Shown here in pieces: positions 18,146-28,562 of a stretch of 64,000 nucleotides of DNA. Position 1 is the first letter of the stretch; each line of letters opens with the position of its first letter. Source of the DNA: Vibrio albus (lineage in GTDB: Bacteria; Pseudomonadota; Gammaproteobacteria; Enterobacterales; Vibrionaceae). The stretch lies in assembly GCF_003144035.1 (NCBI RefSeq), contig NZ_QFWT01000001.1:124001-188000 (forward strand). Reading direction: 5' to 3'. The position numbers were made by a program, and so were the translations under genes. The notes below the pieces were generated by a model. That model was not told the DNA's origin. It saw only the letters and a list, made by a program, of their open reading frames with translations, and searched no databases.

Positions 18146-19208
18146 CTATGGCCTCTTCAAACTTATCAGCAACAGTCGAGATATCAAATCTGCTGGCATT
18201 TTTCTTCCCTTCATTAATATAGTTTTTATTACCATCTATAAATGACTGTATTATCTGATACCATTCATCTGGTTCGAAGTAATTAGTAACCGGAACGTAA
18301 GTATCTCTTAAAACTTCATCATAAACATCGAGTTTAGAGGCTATAACAGGGAGACCATAATACTGAGCTTCAATAACTGTGCGTCCAAAACCTTCATGAG
18401 TAGAAGGTGATACATATATATCACTATGTAAATAAATAGAATCTAAATCCCTCTGACTTATATAATTAAGATTAACATAACGAATATTGTTTTTTTCAGC
18501 AAAATCGCAAATCCAATTTTCATTCTCTGGTACTAAATTTTTTCCAACCCGAATAAATATAAATTTCCTATCAAGATCTTTCGATAATGCTTTTATTATA
18601 CTATTTATATTTTTCCGAGTTTCATTTGTTCCAACATTAAGTAAAACAACATCATCATTTCTTAATTTAATTTCAAATTTGTTAAAAATTTCATCTCGAC
18701 TAATATCATTTAAATAGTCACTAAAGTCGAATCCATTAGATATAGTAATAATATTGTCTTTTTGTATGTAGAAGTTATTTTCAATTGACTTTTTGGTTAT
18801 TTCGGAAGGGCATATAACTAGGTTTGAATAAGCAATAAATCTACCCATAATTTTTAAATAATAATTTTTTAATGCCTCCAGCAACGATCTTCTATTATTA
18901 TCATTACCGATATCTTCCGGAACGTGATGATATATAGTAACAACAGTTAATCCAAGTAGTCTAGCCAAAGGAATCATAAAGGCTAGATCTTCCTGATAAA
19001 GAATAATTATATTCTTTTTCCTTATTTGTGGAATTAACTTCATAGGATATATAAAAAATTGGTAAAGATATCTTTTTATACTCCGAGCTGGATACGGTAT
19101 GTAATTTTTTTTTATGTTATTATTCGTTATTTTTTCTATAATAACTTCACTATATCTATGTACACCATTCCAGCGACTATCAATAGGACCTAAAAACCAG
19201 ATCAACAT
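18135..19208 (-). CDS. Glycosyltransferase family 4
   Basis: 357 residues, N-terminus MLIWFLGPIDSRWNGVHRYSEVI (acceptor-side G-rich region). C-terminal GT4 donor site STHEGFGRTVIEAQYYGLPVIASKLDVYDEVL (~270-300) with the EGFG...EA signature. Cytoplasmic enzyme adding one sugar of the repeat unit on undecaprenyl phosphate. Strongly AT-rich, as are its neighbours, implying acquisition as part of a serotype cassette. Confidence 0.88.
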   Translation of the reverse strand: MLIWFLGPIDSRWNGVHRYSEVIIEKITNNNIKKNYIPYPARSIKRYLYQFFIYPMKLIPQIRKKNIIILYQEDLAFMIPLARLLGLTVVTIYHHVPEDIGNDNNRRSLLEALKNYYLKIMGRFIAYSNLVICPSEITKKSIENNFYIQKDNIITISNGFDFSDYLNDISRDEIFNKFEIKLRNDDVVLLNVGTNETRKNINSIIKALSKDLDRKFIFIRVGKNLVPENENWICDFAEKNNIRYVNLNYISQRDLDSIYLHSDIYVSPSTHEGFGRTVIEAQYYGLPVIASKLDVYDEVLRDTYVPVTNYFEPDEWYQIIQSFIDGNKNYINEGKKNASRFDISTVADKFEEAIDVL

Positions 19209-19232
19209 AAAATAAAAACCTCAGAATCAAAA

Positions 19233-20618
19233 TTAAAAAGAAAACCTAACTTTTCTGTTCTTTTCAAAAAGATAAATCACAAGAACAAAAAGAATAGTTT
19301 TTGCTCCCCATAAATACCAATACTCACCCTGTTGAAGACCAAAAACATACCAACTAAAAAGCTTACTGGCTAATATTATGCTAATTAAATCTTTATTAAA
19401 AATAGCACGATTTAAGTAAAAAATAACAGCTGAGAATAAAACTCCTGTCAATACAACCCATGGTAGCATTCCTAAATATCCAAACCAATATAGTAACATC
19501 GCCATTTGTCCCATAGTAAAGGTAACAAAATTATCTATGTAGGCATTATAGATATTTGGGGTAGCATATACATACATAAGCTCCCTCATACCGTATGGTA
19601 CTAATTGGTCTATGAATCCATATATATTTAAATAAAAGAAAGAAGGTAAATTCCTAATAAAAGAATCTAAGTGAGCACTAAAAATACCTATTTCTTCATC
19701 TGTATCGACCATATACCATTGCTGACCTTGTAATAATAGCCTTTTTTCAACGAACTCTTCTAAATCAATTCCAAGATTAGAATAAATCATTAATACAGCA
19801 AGACTAGAAAGAAGAAGAGAAATACAACCATATTTGAATATCTTATTTATTACTAACTTATTAAGTTTGCTCTCTAACAATAAAATTGGGTAAGAAAACG
19901 TTAAAAGTAACATAATCATAGAAGCAAACTGTTCTCCATGAAGTATTGAAATAAAAATAATGGAAACAAATAAAAATAATGATATTTTCTTCAAAATAGA
20001 AGCACTTGCACAAGAATATAAAATTGAAACAAGTAGAACAGCTAATGTTCTGTTATTAAGAAATACAGAAAGTAATGACCTAGTAGAATTATCCCTGAAG
20101 GCAAACCTACTAATACCTAGTAAAAAAGCAAAGCCATCTTTAAAACCGGAAATAAGTCCGATCAGCAAAACAAATACTACAAAAATCAAAGAAGTAAAAA
20201 TAAATATCTTGGCTAATGATACATCCGCATACTCATTTTTTATATCTCCTTTAATTTTCTTAATAAAAAAATATCCTCTCTCCACTGAAAAATAAAACAA
20301 GACATAGTATATAACCAAACGACAAAATGAAGCTGTAACCTGGCCTAATATATCTGTTTCCGTTAAATACCCCCCGGATTCAATAAGTAAACCAGAAACC
20401 AACTCAGTAACTCTAATAAATATAAAGGGTAACAAAGGTAAAATAACTTCGGGAGTATCTACAGCTATATAAGAAAGAAAAACGAATAGACATAAGATAG
20501 CTAGAAAACTATATATTACTGTTGGATATATATAATTAACATAGCTCATTATCAAACAAATAAAAGTTATTATAATAACAAACAGAAAAGATCTGTTTTC
20601 CGGAATTTCTTTAAGCAA
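19233..20618 (-). CDS. wzy: Wzy-type polysaccharide polymerase
   Basis: 461 residues with about twelve predicted membrane-spanning segments and a large external loop (~280-360, DSFIRNLPSFFYLNIYGF...MRELMYVY). No sequence motif is diagnostic; the call rests on topology, size and position directly after wzx in an undecaprenyl-linked polymer cassette. Start overlaps wzx by 8 nt. Confidence 0.75.
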   Translation of the reverse strand: MLKEIPENRSFLFVIIITFICLIMSYVNYIYPTVIYSFLAILCLFVFLSYIAVDTPEVILPLLPFIFIRVTELVSGLLIESGGYLTETDILGQVTASFCRLVIYYVLFYFSVERGYFFIKKIKGDIKNEYADVSLAKIFIFTSLIFVVFVLLIGLISGFKDGFAFLLGISRFAFRDNSTRSLLSVFLNNRTLAVLLVSILYSCASASILKKISLFLFVSIIFISILHGEQFASMIMLLLTFSYPILLLESKLNKLVINKIFKYGCISLLLSSLAVLMIYSNLGIDLEEFVEKRLLLQGQQWYMVDTDEEIGIFSAHLDSFIRNLPSFFYLNIYGFIDQLVPYGMRELMYVYATPNIYNAYIDNFVTFTMGQMAMLLYWFGYLGMLPWVVLTGVLFSAVIFYLNRAIFNKDLISIILASKLFSWYVFGLQQGEYWYLWGAKTILFVLVIYLFEKNRKVRFSF

Positions 20619-21870
20619 TTTTTAGACTCCCATTATTCAATTTAAAACCAAACAACAATGATAATAATGGAAAGCTAACTATACTAATAGAAACTATAAA
20701 GTAGAACATTACAACGTTAATATCTAATACATTATATAAAAAAGAAAAACAAAATGTGACCGATAACAATCTCGATAATTCAATGTAAAATAGCCGCCTA
20801 CTAAAGCTTAGTGCTTGATACGCACAAAGTATTGGTGTAGATATCAGCGTAGCACATGAGAACATGATCACTGGAAGAACCAAGTATTCAATATTGTTCC
20901 AAACTGGATATATATTACCTATAGGTATATATTCTAAAACTTTGCATAATATAATTATTGACATTGATACAAAAACAAACAGAGGCACTATCTTCAGTAA
21001 CTTATCCTTAACATTTTCTAATAATACTCTAGAAAAGTCCCTTATTAGTAAAGGCCTAAAAGAATCAATAGCAACACTTAATGGCATTCTAAAAAACTTC
21101 TCGGCTAATAGTGCTGAACCAGCCACCTGTACACCAAAAAAATATTCATTTATGATTGGAATTACATTGTTTATTATGCTATTAAATATAGTCTGAGGTA
21201 ATTGATATCTAATATTTATTTTATTTTTATAAATGGATTTAAAGAAAGCACCTCTAATATCTAGTTTATATTTATAGACCTTAAAAATATAATTAAAAAT
21301 CCTTTCTCTGATATCAATAAATAAAATTAGCAATGAAAAAATCAGACCTATGATTATAGAAATGATCAATCCATAATTGATTAACTGCATTTTCCATGTG
21401 ATTAATTGCAAAATAAAAATAGACGATGCCCTTATAATCTTAGTTTTATTTACCAGGCTAACATTACCATTGGACAATAAATAAAACGTAACTAAATTAT
21501 AAATAGAAAATAAAAACGCCAAGATAGGAACAATCAAATAATAAACTTTTAAAATACCAAATATATATAAAACGAACAAAAATATGAATATTATTATACT
21601 TATAATAATAGAACAGAAAATCCCTGTAATAAATAATCTTACTTTCGATATCTTACTTTTTTCAGATAAAATAAAATAATCAAATCTTATCAACAGAACT
21701 GTAGATAGTATAAGTGCGTATGCGTTTAAAACAGCTAGAAGACCAAAACTAGATAGTGGATAAATCAGTGCTAGTACAGGATATGATAGAAAACTAATCC
21801 CACTAGCAGTGACTGTTGAAAAAAAACTAGATATATAATGACTCTTGCCCATATTAGTCAATAATCGCAT
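20611..21870 (-). CDS. wzx: Wzx-type flippase (MATE/PST superfamily)
   Basis: 419 residues with ~12 hydrophobic segments and the N-terminal pattern YISSFFSTVTASGISFLSYPVLALIYP (16-42) of oligosaccharide-lipid flippases. It would move the completed undecaprenyl-diphosphate repeat unit to the periplasm for Wzy. It is very Ile/Leu/Phe-rich, following the low GC of this stretch. 17-nt overlap with the upstream glycosyltransferase. Confidence 0.82.
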   Translation of the reverse strand: MRLLTNMGKSHYISSFFSTVTASGISFLSYPVLALIYPLSSFGLLAVLNAYALILSTVLLIRFDYFILSEKSKISKVRLFITGIFCSIIISIIIFIFLFVLYIFGILKVYYLIVPILAFLFSIYNLVTFYLLSNGNVSLVNKTKIIRASSIFILQLITWKMQLINYGLIISIIIGLIFSLLILFIDIRERIFNYIFKVYKYKLDIRGAFFKSIYKNKINIRYQLPQTIFNSIINNVIPIINEYFFGVQVAGSALLAEKFFRMPLSVAIDSFRPLLIRDFSRVLLENVKDKLLKIVPLFVFVSMSIIILCKVLEYIPIGNIYPVWNNIEYLVLPVIMFSCATLISTPILCAYQALSFSRRLFYIELSRLLSVTFCFSFLYNVLDINVVMFYFIVSISIVSFPLLSLLFGFKLNNGSLKIA

Positions 21871-22894
21871 TGTTTATATTTGATATGTTATCAAGAGAAA
21901 ATAGCATCTCACACCTTTCTCTGATTTTCTCTTGTTCTATAATGTACTTATCATCAATTTCACCGAAAATTACTTTCCTTAATTTATTTTCAAAATTTTT
22001 ATCATTAAATATAAACTCATTATTATGATCTACCAAAAATGTATTTTCTGGTATATCAGAAACTAAAATAGGAGTTCCAAATTTAATACCATCCAATATT
22101 GCATTAGATGTCCCTTCCAATATTGATGGGTGTACTAAACATCTAGTATTAACCAAGTAGTCATCCAGTTCATCTCTTGATAATGAACCTAAAAAATTAA
22201 CCTCACATAGACTTTCATTAGCTATTCTTAGACATTTATTATAATATTCAAAGTTCGAAATTTTACCTGCCACATTTATAATAATGTTCTTATCTCTTAC
22301 TTTATCTATTAACATATGAATATTTTTGTGGGGTTCGACATTACTTATGACTAAAATAGTTCGAGTATCATTATTTTTCCACTTATATAGTTGTTTCAAA
22401 TCTATATAATTCAAATGGAGATCACAGTTTATATTATATTCTTTTAACTTCTCTTTTACTCTAGGTGTATTTGTATATAGATAATCTGCAGATTTTATTA
22501 AATGTAAATATAGTGGAGAAAATAACTTATTATGAAATTCTCTCAATGATAGAACAACTGAAACTTTTTTAAACTTAAGAAATGGTGTTAATATAAAATA
22601 TATTGGATTGTAAAAAACCACTTTTGATACATTATTTTTATTTATTTCATTTACAAGCTTTACAAAGCTAAGATATCTAAAAATCCTTCTGATATATTTA
22701 TTTTTTATATTTAGGTGTAATATTTCAATTCCCAGACCTAATATATCAACGCCATTAATATTCCGTTTTTTAACTGTTGATGATGAATCGACTATAATAA
22801 ATTTGTTGGGATTGTATTTTGCTAATTCAAATAGTTGTCTTTCTGCTCCACCTAAAGGAAAAGATGGAACAACTAACCAAATTTTATCTTCCAC
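21854..22894 (-). CDS. Glycosyltransferase family 4
   Basis: 346 residues. N-terminal WLVVPSFPLGGAERQLFELAKY (5-26) is the typical GGAE/R acceptor-side motif. C-terminal VHPSILEGTSNAILDGIKFGTPILVSDIPENTFLV (~245-280) is the donor-binding E-x7-E-like region. Acts in repeat-unit assembly; specificity unknown. Confidence 0.87.
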   Translation of the reverse strand: MEDKIWLVVPSFPLGGAERQLFELAKYNPNKFIIVDSSSTVKKRNINGVDILGLGIEILHLNIKNKYIRRIFRYLSFVKLVNEINKNNVSKVVFYNPIYFILTPFLKFKKVSVVLSLREFHNKLFSPLYLHLIKSADYLYTNTPRVKEKLKEYNINCDLHLNYIDLKQLYKWKNNDTRTILVISNVEPHKNIHMLIDKVRDKNIIINVAGKISNFEYYNKCLRIANESLCEVNFLGSLSRDELDDYLVNTRCLVHPSILEGTSNAILDGIKFGTPILVSDIPENTFLVDHNNEFIFNDKNFENKLRKVIFGEIDDKYIIEQEKIRERCEMLFSLDNISNINNAIID

Positions 22895-22921
22895 TACTCT
22901 ACCTTAATTTAAATGTGAAAA

Positions 22922-23506
22922 TTATTGTCTTATCTTTATAACTTTTGCAGGAATTCCAGCAACGACACTCATAGTCTCAACATCTTTTGTAACAACAGAA
23001 TTTGCCCCAATAACAGCTCCATCACCAATAGAGACGCCTTTGCAGATAACTGATCCTCTTCCGATCCAAACATCATTTCCAATCACTACACTTTTAGACA
23101 TAAATCCTTGCTTTCGAATAAGAGTAGACGGATTCTGATATCGATGATCGTTATCCCTAATTGAAATATATTCACCAATTCTACAATCATCCCCTATTAC
23201 AATACTTTCTTCAGAAATTATATAGCTACCTTGATTTATAGAAACATTATTGCCTATTTTTATTTTTGACCCGCTACAACCACCAATTCTTACCATTGGC
23301 CCAAACCTAACATTATCACCTATTTCAACATTAGCACTGGGATCATGAATATAAATAGAACCTTCAAAAATACATTTTCTACCTATCGACCATATTAATT
23401 TAAATTTAATTAAATTAATCACGCTTACTATCTTTAATTTCAATTTAAAAATTAATTTAAATACTAGCTTTCGGATATTAAACACCTTACCTCTCATATC
23501 ATGCAA
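22922..23506 (-). CDS. Left-handed beta-helix O-acetyltransferase
   Basis: 194 residues. Hexapeptide repeats ([IV]GDN.., [40 protein letters not shown]) fill ~70-185, ending [12 protein letters not shown] as in CatB/NodL/WcaF-type transferases. The catalytic-type His is in DNDHRYQNP (~115). Probably acetylates (or otherwise acylates) a sugar of the polymer. First gene of the AT-rich variable part after wzc; its N-terminal 40 residues are basic and hydrophobic. Confidence 0.87.
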   Translation of the reverse strand: MHDMRGKVFNIRKLVFKLIFKLKLKIVSVINLIKFKLIWSIGRKCIFEGSIYIHDPSANVEIGDNVRFGPMVRIGGCSGSKIKIGNNVSINQGSYIISEESIVIGDDCRIGEYISIRDNDHRYQNPSTLIRKQGFMSKSVVIGNDVWIGRGSVICKGVSIGDGAVIGANSVVTKDVETMSVVAGIPAKVIKIRQ

Positions 23507-23613
23507 TAATTATCAATATTTTTATTACTAAGATATAACTATAACTTACTAGTATATAGGTGTCGTAAACTGATGATTTCGTTATCGAATACAGCATGAG
23601 TAAATAATTCTAT

Positions 23614-25812
23614 TTAGACTATTTGTTCATCACCATAGTGCCCATATTCCCCATACCCATACTCAGTCTGAGCAACCTTAGTATTAATCTGGTTAACCAC
23701 CACCCCATCAATTCCAATTCCATGGCCCATAAATTTAGACATGGTTTTTCTAACTGCATCCGTTTTCGGACCATTAGCTTTAACCACAATAATTACTGCT
23801 TTGGTTAACTGGCTGACAATCAGTGAATCACTTACCGGCAATGTTGGCGGGGTATCAATAATAATTCGATCGTACTGGATTTCGAGTTTGTTTAGCAGTT
23901 CTTCAAACTGCTTAGAACTGAGGAGCTCTTGTGGGTTAGGTGTCAGCATACCTGCCGGCATTACGGTTAAACCCGAGTGTTTGTCTTTAAACAAACAATC
24001 TTCCAGTTCCGCGCCCATTAACAGGTGGTTAGTTAAGCCCTGGTGGTGCTTTTTAAAACCAAACCGTTCAGAGATAGAAGATTTTCGCAGGTCACAATCA
24101 ATCAACAATACGTTTTCGACTTTTGCAAATGACATTGCCAGGTTAATAGAAACGGTGGTTTTCCCTTCTTCTGGTACTGAAGAAGTAATAGCTATGCGCT
24201 TGCGATCATTGTTCATATACGACAGCATTAAGGAAGTGCGGATAGAGCGAACCGATTCACTAAAGCTGACATAGTGAGAATCAAAAAATACCGAGTTATC
24301 CAGCGGTGCTTTTTTGAATTTTTTCGCCTTAATCATAGGTACGCCCCCCAGAGGAATAAGGCCGAACTTATCTTCAAAGCTTTTGACTGATTCAACGGTA
24401 TTTTTCATTGCATCAATTACAAATGCCATAACAACAGCCAAACCAAAGCTGGCAACAAAAGCTAAGGCAACAATGAGCGTTTTCTTAGGAGCACTTGGTA
24501 TTTGAGGAATCATCGCTTTGTCGGTAAAACGGGCGGTTGCCGCCTGAAAGTCACTGGTTGCCGACGTTTCTTTTTGACGGTTTAAGAACACATTTAACAC
24601 ATTTCGGTTAGTTTCTACTTCACGTTTTAGTGCTTCATAACGGCTTTTCTTGATCGTGATTTGCTGGTATTCCCCTTTACGGCTCTGGATTTCGTTATTT
24701 AGCAATGATTCCTGTTTTCTGACTGCCTGTAGTTCTTTACCAATTCCGTTCACCAATTTATCGGTAATACTGCCCGCTTGCTCCTGTACTGACGCTAATT
24801 TGGCTTTCGCCGCAATCATTTTGTCATGCTTTGGACCATAACGTTTGCTGAGTTCCTGAACTTCATTAACGGCATCAATTTCTGCTTCACGGATCGCAAT
24901 AACTTGTGGATGAGACGAAATACTTGGAATGGAAGAGAGTGACGCAACGTCTGTAATATTTGATGATTTCAGAGCCGTATAAGCCGATTCAATTTCAATT
25001 CGTTTGTCCCGTACCTGAGCCAAGCGTTCCGTTAAGTTCGCTAACTCCTGACTTGCCAGTGATTCGATACCACTGTCATCAATCAGTTTTTCTCTTACCA
25101 GGAAATCGGATAATGCTTGTTCAGAGTTTTCCAGTTGTTGTTTTAGCTCTGCCAACCGAGTAGTAATCCAACTGGAAGCATACTGAGTAGCCGATAACTT
25201 CGCTTCCAGATTCGTATCAATGTAAGCATAACCCACTTCGTTCGCGACTTTTGCTGCTAACGTTGGGTCTTCTGAAGTAAAGCTGATCTTTACCAGCTGG
25301 GTTTTTCTTACAGGAGAAATAACCAGATTATCTTTAAATGCCGTCAATACACTCTGGCGAATGCCCTCTGCGGTTGGTCCTTTATCTTCACTTGCTCCAA
25401 GCAAAGAGGCAACCAGTGGCATTGATTTGATTTCATCAACGAAAGACTTTTCTGCTTTTAGCGTTGAGTTAAATTCTGCCAGATTAGCCAGTCCCAGCTT
25501 ATCAATAACTTTTTCCGCAATCTGATTTGATTTCAGAATTTCAAACTGGGTCAGGTAATACTCTTTTTGGCTGGAATCGATGCCGACGACTTCTTCTATG
25601 GAAACCGCTTTTTTCTCATGCGCTTCAATCAGCAATGTTGCGGTTGCGGTGTACTTAGGCGTAATAGAAAAAACAACCAAAATCGCAATTCCGGTAACCA
25701 GAACTGAAAAAAGGATAATAATCGCCAGGCTACGTTTCAGTACTTTAAAATAGTGGCTAAGATCAATGATCTCTTTTGACGAAACTTTTTTATCTTGTAA
25801 TAACTCTTGCAT
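23614..25812 (-). CDS. wzc: Wzc, polysaccharide co-polymerase and tyrosine autokinase
   Basis: 732 residues. Wzz domain flanked by membrane segments (~32-54 and ~445-466) with a long periplasmic coiled-coil between. Cytoplasmic BY-kinase domain: Walker A SSVPEEGKTTVSINLA (~544-559), Walker A' VLLIDCDLRKS (~573-583), Walker B IIIDTPPTLPVSD (~652-664). The C-terminus has a Tyr cluster (TEYGYGEYGHYGDEQIV), the autophosphorylation tail reversed by Wzb. Controls chain length and export with Wza. Confidence 0.95.
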   Translation of the reverse strand: MQELLQDKKVSSKEIIDLSHYFKVLKRSLAIIILFSVLVTGIAILVVFSITPKYTATATLLIEAHEKKAVSIEEVVGIDSSQKEYYLTQFEILKSNQIAEKVIDKLGLANLAEFNSTLKAEKSFVDEIKSMPLVASLLGASEDKGPTAEGIRQSVLTAFKDNLVISPVRKTQLVKISFTSEDPTLAAKVANEVGYAYIDTNLEAKLSATQYASSWITTRLAELKQQLENSEQALSDFLVREKLIDDSGIESLASQELANLTERLAQVRDKRIEIESAYTALKSSNITDVASLSSIPSISSHPQVIAIREAEIDAVNEVQELSKRYGPKHDKMIAAKAKLASVQEQAGSITDKLVNGIGKELQAVRKQESLLNNEIQSRKGEYQQITIKKSRYEALKREVETNRNVLNVFLNRQKETSATSDFQAATARFTDKAMIPQIPSAPKKTLIVALAFVASFGLAVVMAFVIDAMKNTVESVKSFEDKFGLIPLGGVPMIKAKKFKKAPLDNSVFFDSHYVSFSESVRSIRTSLMLSYMNNDRKRIAITSSVPEEGKTTVSINLAMSFAKVENVLLIDCDLRKSSISERFGFKKHHQGLTNHLLMGAELEDCLFKDKHSGLTVMPAGMLTPNPQELLSSKQFEELLNKLEIQYDRIIIDTPPTLPVSDSLIVSQLTKAVIIVVKANGPKTDAVRKTMSKFMGHGIGIDGVVVNQINTKVAQTEYGYGEYGHYGDEQIV

Positions 25813-25848
25813 GCTACTTAAACCTGATATTGACGACTTAAAAAGGAC

Positions 25849-26412
25849 TTACCAAAACGAACTAACGACATAGATAGTGTCTCCGGGGTGAACCTCTGCG
25901 GTGAGGTCAACTTCACTTTTTTTCTCTAACAGATCTTTAATTTCATTCTGAGTTAATCCTTTTACTTCTTCACTTTTCGTCAGATAAACGCCTTTGGTTT
26001 TTCTGTATTTCGCCAAAAATCCCCCCGCTAACGCGATGGCTTTTTCCACCGACAAATCAGGCTGATACTCATAAGCACCAGGCTTATTTACCACACCGTT
26101 CACATAAATATTCCGGTATTCCACTATACTGACGGTCACTTTAGGGTTAACCAAGTAATCCCCTTTCAGGCCGCTGGTCAGTTCTTCCTGTACTTCACGC
26201 AGTGTTTTATCTTTTGCACTGATATTTCCTAAATACGGAAACTCAAAGTTTTCGCTGCTGTCGATCAGCAGTTCATCGAAAGATAAATCTTCCTCGCCAT
26301 AAACCGATATCCGGATGGTGTCACCAGCGGCCAGTTTATAATCTGAAGCGTGGCTAGCCCCCGAAATAAGGAAACTACAAACAATGAGTACCTTTAAGAT
26401 TATTTTTAACAT
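25849..26412 (-). CDS. Wza/BexD-type polysaccharide export protein (short form)
   Basis: 187 residues. Signal peptide (to ~22, HASDYKLAAGDTIRISVYGEEDLS), Poly_export domain (~24-105) and one SLBB domain (IYVNGVVNKPGAYEYQPDLSVEKAIALAGG, ~108-137). No lipobox cysteine. It is half the length of E. coli Wza (~379), lacking the second SLBB and the C-terminal membrane helix, as in the short export proteins of vibrio vps-type loci. A separate outer-membrane channel may be needed. Confidence 0.88.
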   Translation of the reverse strand: MLKIILKVLIVCSFLISGASHASDYKLAAGDTIRISVYGEEDLSFDELLIDSSENFEFPYLGNISAKDKTLREVQEELTSGLKGDYLVNPKVTVSIVEYRNIYVNGVVNKPGAYEYQPDLSVEKAIALAGGFLAKYRKTKGVYLTKSEEVKGLTQNEIKDLLEKKSEVDLTAEVHPGDTIYVVSSFW

Positions 26413-26479
26413 CGTTAACCTTATGTATGTGCTTAAGTGGTATGGTGGAATAATGTTGTCTGGTGAAAATAATAAAGTG

Positions 26480-27880
26480 CTAATAAGCCGTTTTGCCTAC
26501 AAACCCTTTAAATGCGGTAAGGAAAATAATTTTGATATCCAGCCATAGAGACCAGGACTGGATATAAACAAGATCGTGTTCGACCCGTTTTTCCATTTTA
26601 TCCAGCGTATCGGTTTCGCCACGGTAGCCGTTTATCTGCGCCCAACCGGTAATGCCCGGTTTTACCTGATGACGCAACATATATTTGTTGATAAGGCCAC
26701 GGTATTCCTCGTTATGCGCCACCGCATGCGGTCTTGGCCCCACAATAGACATGGTGCCCATCAGCACATTAAAGAATTGTGGCAATTCATCCAGAGAAGT
26801 ACGGCGAATAAAGCTGCCGAATGGTGTAATACGCGGATCGTTTTTAGTGGCCTGTTTTACCACAGGGCCATTGTCCTGCGTTTTCATGGAACGGAACTTC
26901 CAGACTTTGATCGGTTTTCCATCCAGACCGTATCGTTGCTGTTTGAAAATGACCGGGCCAGGAGATGACAGCTTCACGCCAACTGCAACCGCCAGAAGTA
27001 CGGGGCTGATCAGAGCAATAATCAGCATGGATAAAATAATGTCCTCTGCCCGCTTCATAAAACTGGAAAAACCATAGAACGGCGTATCGTGAATACTTAA
27101 GGTAGGAACATTGCCCACATTACGCCAACGGGACTGCATTAAGTCGAAGGTAAAGAAATCAGGAACGATATAGACGCGGGCATTACTGTCAGCAAAGTGG
27201 CTGATGATCTGCTTGATCCGTTTGACGGCTTCCATCGGAAGCGCAACATAAACGTGTTTTACTTTATGCTCTTTAGCAAGGTGTAACGCTTCATCAATTG
27301 TGCCGCTTAATGGTACGGGTAGTTTTTCAGCATGAAGACGATCCGGCGAGCGGTCATCATAGATACCCGTTAGCTGAAGATTAAGAAGAGGATTACTGAG
27401 AATGGCATTGGAAAGAGTAATACCGGATTTTGTTGCTCCGATAATGACTGTTTTTTGTTCACTGGCATCACGATTAAAAATACATGGGTATTTGTATGCA
27501 AAAATACGCCATACAACAAGAATCACCGGTGTAAACGCAAACCATATTGCCAGTGTTACGCGGGAATAGGATTCAGAGGTTTTAAAGAAGAAAGCAATAA
27601 ATAGCATGACGGCGATGGTAAACAGCCAGGAAAAGAATAATCCGGCCGTTACTTCCCGCAGTGAATGGGAGTGCGTCGCCCGATAAACGCCGGCTATTTC
27701 GGCCATTAAACTATAGAAGAAAACCCCGGCACTTAAAGCAATAAAGTAGCTATTACTAAAGTCACCATTGTATACATGTGAGGTCAATACCAGAACTGTT
27801 GATATGATAAATACATCCAGAATCCGGTAGGCAAGAACGGTCTCTTCACCATGACCTTTTATTCGCTTTCCCTGTCTCAT
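26480..27880 (-). CDS. wcaJ: WcaJ-type undecaprenyl-phosphate glycosyl-1-phosphate transferase
   Basis: 466 residues. N-terminal four-helix membrane region, CoA-binding-like middle domain (KTVIIGATKSGITLSNAIL ~142), a fifth membrane segment, then the bacterial sugar transferase domain from ~284 (KRAEDIILSMLIIALISPVLLAV; SPGPVIFKQQRYGLDGKPIKVWKFRSM; RRTSLDELPQFFNVLMGTMSIVGPRP; KPGITGWAQING). Starts repeat-unit synthesis, most likely with glucose-1-phosphate. First gene of the operon, ~118 nt downstream of the JUMPstart/ops element. Confidence 0.95.
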   Translation of the reverse strand: MRQGKRIKGHGEETVLAYRILDVFIISTVLVLTSHVYNGDFSNSYFIALSAGVFFYSLMAEIAGVYRATHSHSLREVTAGLFFSWLFTIAVMLFIAFFFKTSESYSRVTLAIWFAFTPVILVVWRIFAYKYPCIFNRDASEQKTVIIGATKSGITLSNAILSNPLLNLQLTGIYDDRSPDRLHAEKLPVPLSGTIDEALHLAKEHKVKHVYVALPMEAVKRIKQIISHFADSNARVYIVPDFFTFDLMQSRWRNVGNVPTLSIHDTPFYGFSSFMKRAEDIILSMLIIALISPVLLAVAVGVKLSSPGPVIFKQQRYGLDGKPIKVWKFRSMKTQDNGPVVKQATKNDPRITPFGSFIRRTSLDELPQFFNVLMGTMSIVGPRPHAVAHNEEYRGLINKYMLRHQVKPGITGWAQINGYRGETDTLDKMEKRVEHDLVYIQSWSLWLDIKIIFLTAFKGFVGKTAY

Positions 27881-27997
27881 AATTATACCCAGTCAACAAA
27901 CGTAAAAACTAATTGCCGAGAATAAGTGGTTATAAAAATAACCACTTCCATTGAGAAAGCTATCAATAAAATAACAGCTAACTCATTATTAACTAGA

Positions 27998-28034
27998 CAC
28001 GCTACCGCCCTTGGGTTACAGCTCCCACCGTGCT
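27998..28034 (-). promoter_or_regulatory. JUMPstart element with ops (RfaH recruitment) site
   Basis: On the minus strand GGCGGTAGCGTG (28009-27998) matches the 12-nt ops sequence exactly, and the preceding bases (GCACGGTGGGAGCTGTAACCC) match the longer JUMPstart consensus. RfaH binds paused polymerase at ops and suppresses polarity in long surface-polysaccharide operons, as expected for this run of more than ten genes. Confidence 0.95.
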
Positions 28035-28527
28035 TGTTTATACATTCTCGATAATCACTCCGACATCAAAAACAGCTAACTTATTGTTTTATATGAATTC
28101 TATCATAGAGAATTCTACCTATTAGCCTTTAGATGTCCTGCGTATGTACTGGTTTAAATTGTATTAATATAAGAAACCTAGCCAACCAACACATACTAAC
28201 CTTGCATTAGATATAATCTTCTAATGTCATCAGGTGTGAGTTAGTTTGAGCGTAATCAAAATAAAAGAAAATAGGAAAAAGTGATCTTTAGTCAACTTCA
28301 ATGGTATTTTCTTAATTATGAGACAATTTCCATTTCAATTCTTTGTCATTTATGTGTCTTTATTATTAATTAAGGGAACTCTTAATTTTTATATTTAAAT
28401 AGAGACTTATAACTACTGATAAATAGATTAATAAATTTTGGATTAACAAATAAGTTAATAATAAAGATGTATCGACGTTAAAGAGTGATTAAAGAGTGGG
28501 AAAGTGGAAGTAAAGTAGAAGGTAAAT
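28035..28527. other. AT-rich non-coding region upstream of the polysaccharide operon
   Basis: About 490 bp with no convincing ORF. It should contain the operon promoter, transcribed leftward, and is AT-rich enough to be an H-NS target. I could not assign individual promoter boxes. Confidence 0.5.
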
Positions 28528-28530
28528 TAA

Positions 28531-28552
28531 GGGGGCGATGTCATCCCCCTTC
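28531..28552 (-). terminator. Terminator of the norspermidine operon
   Basis: Minus-strand GGGGGATG-ac-ATCGCCCCC hairpin followed by TTAATTT, 12 nt beyond the nspC stop. Confidence 0.8.
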
Positions 28553-28562
28553 ATCTAAAAGA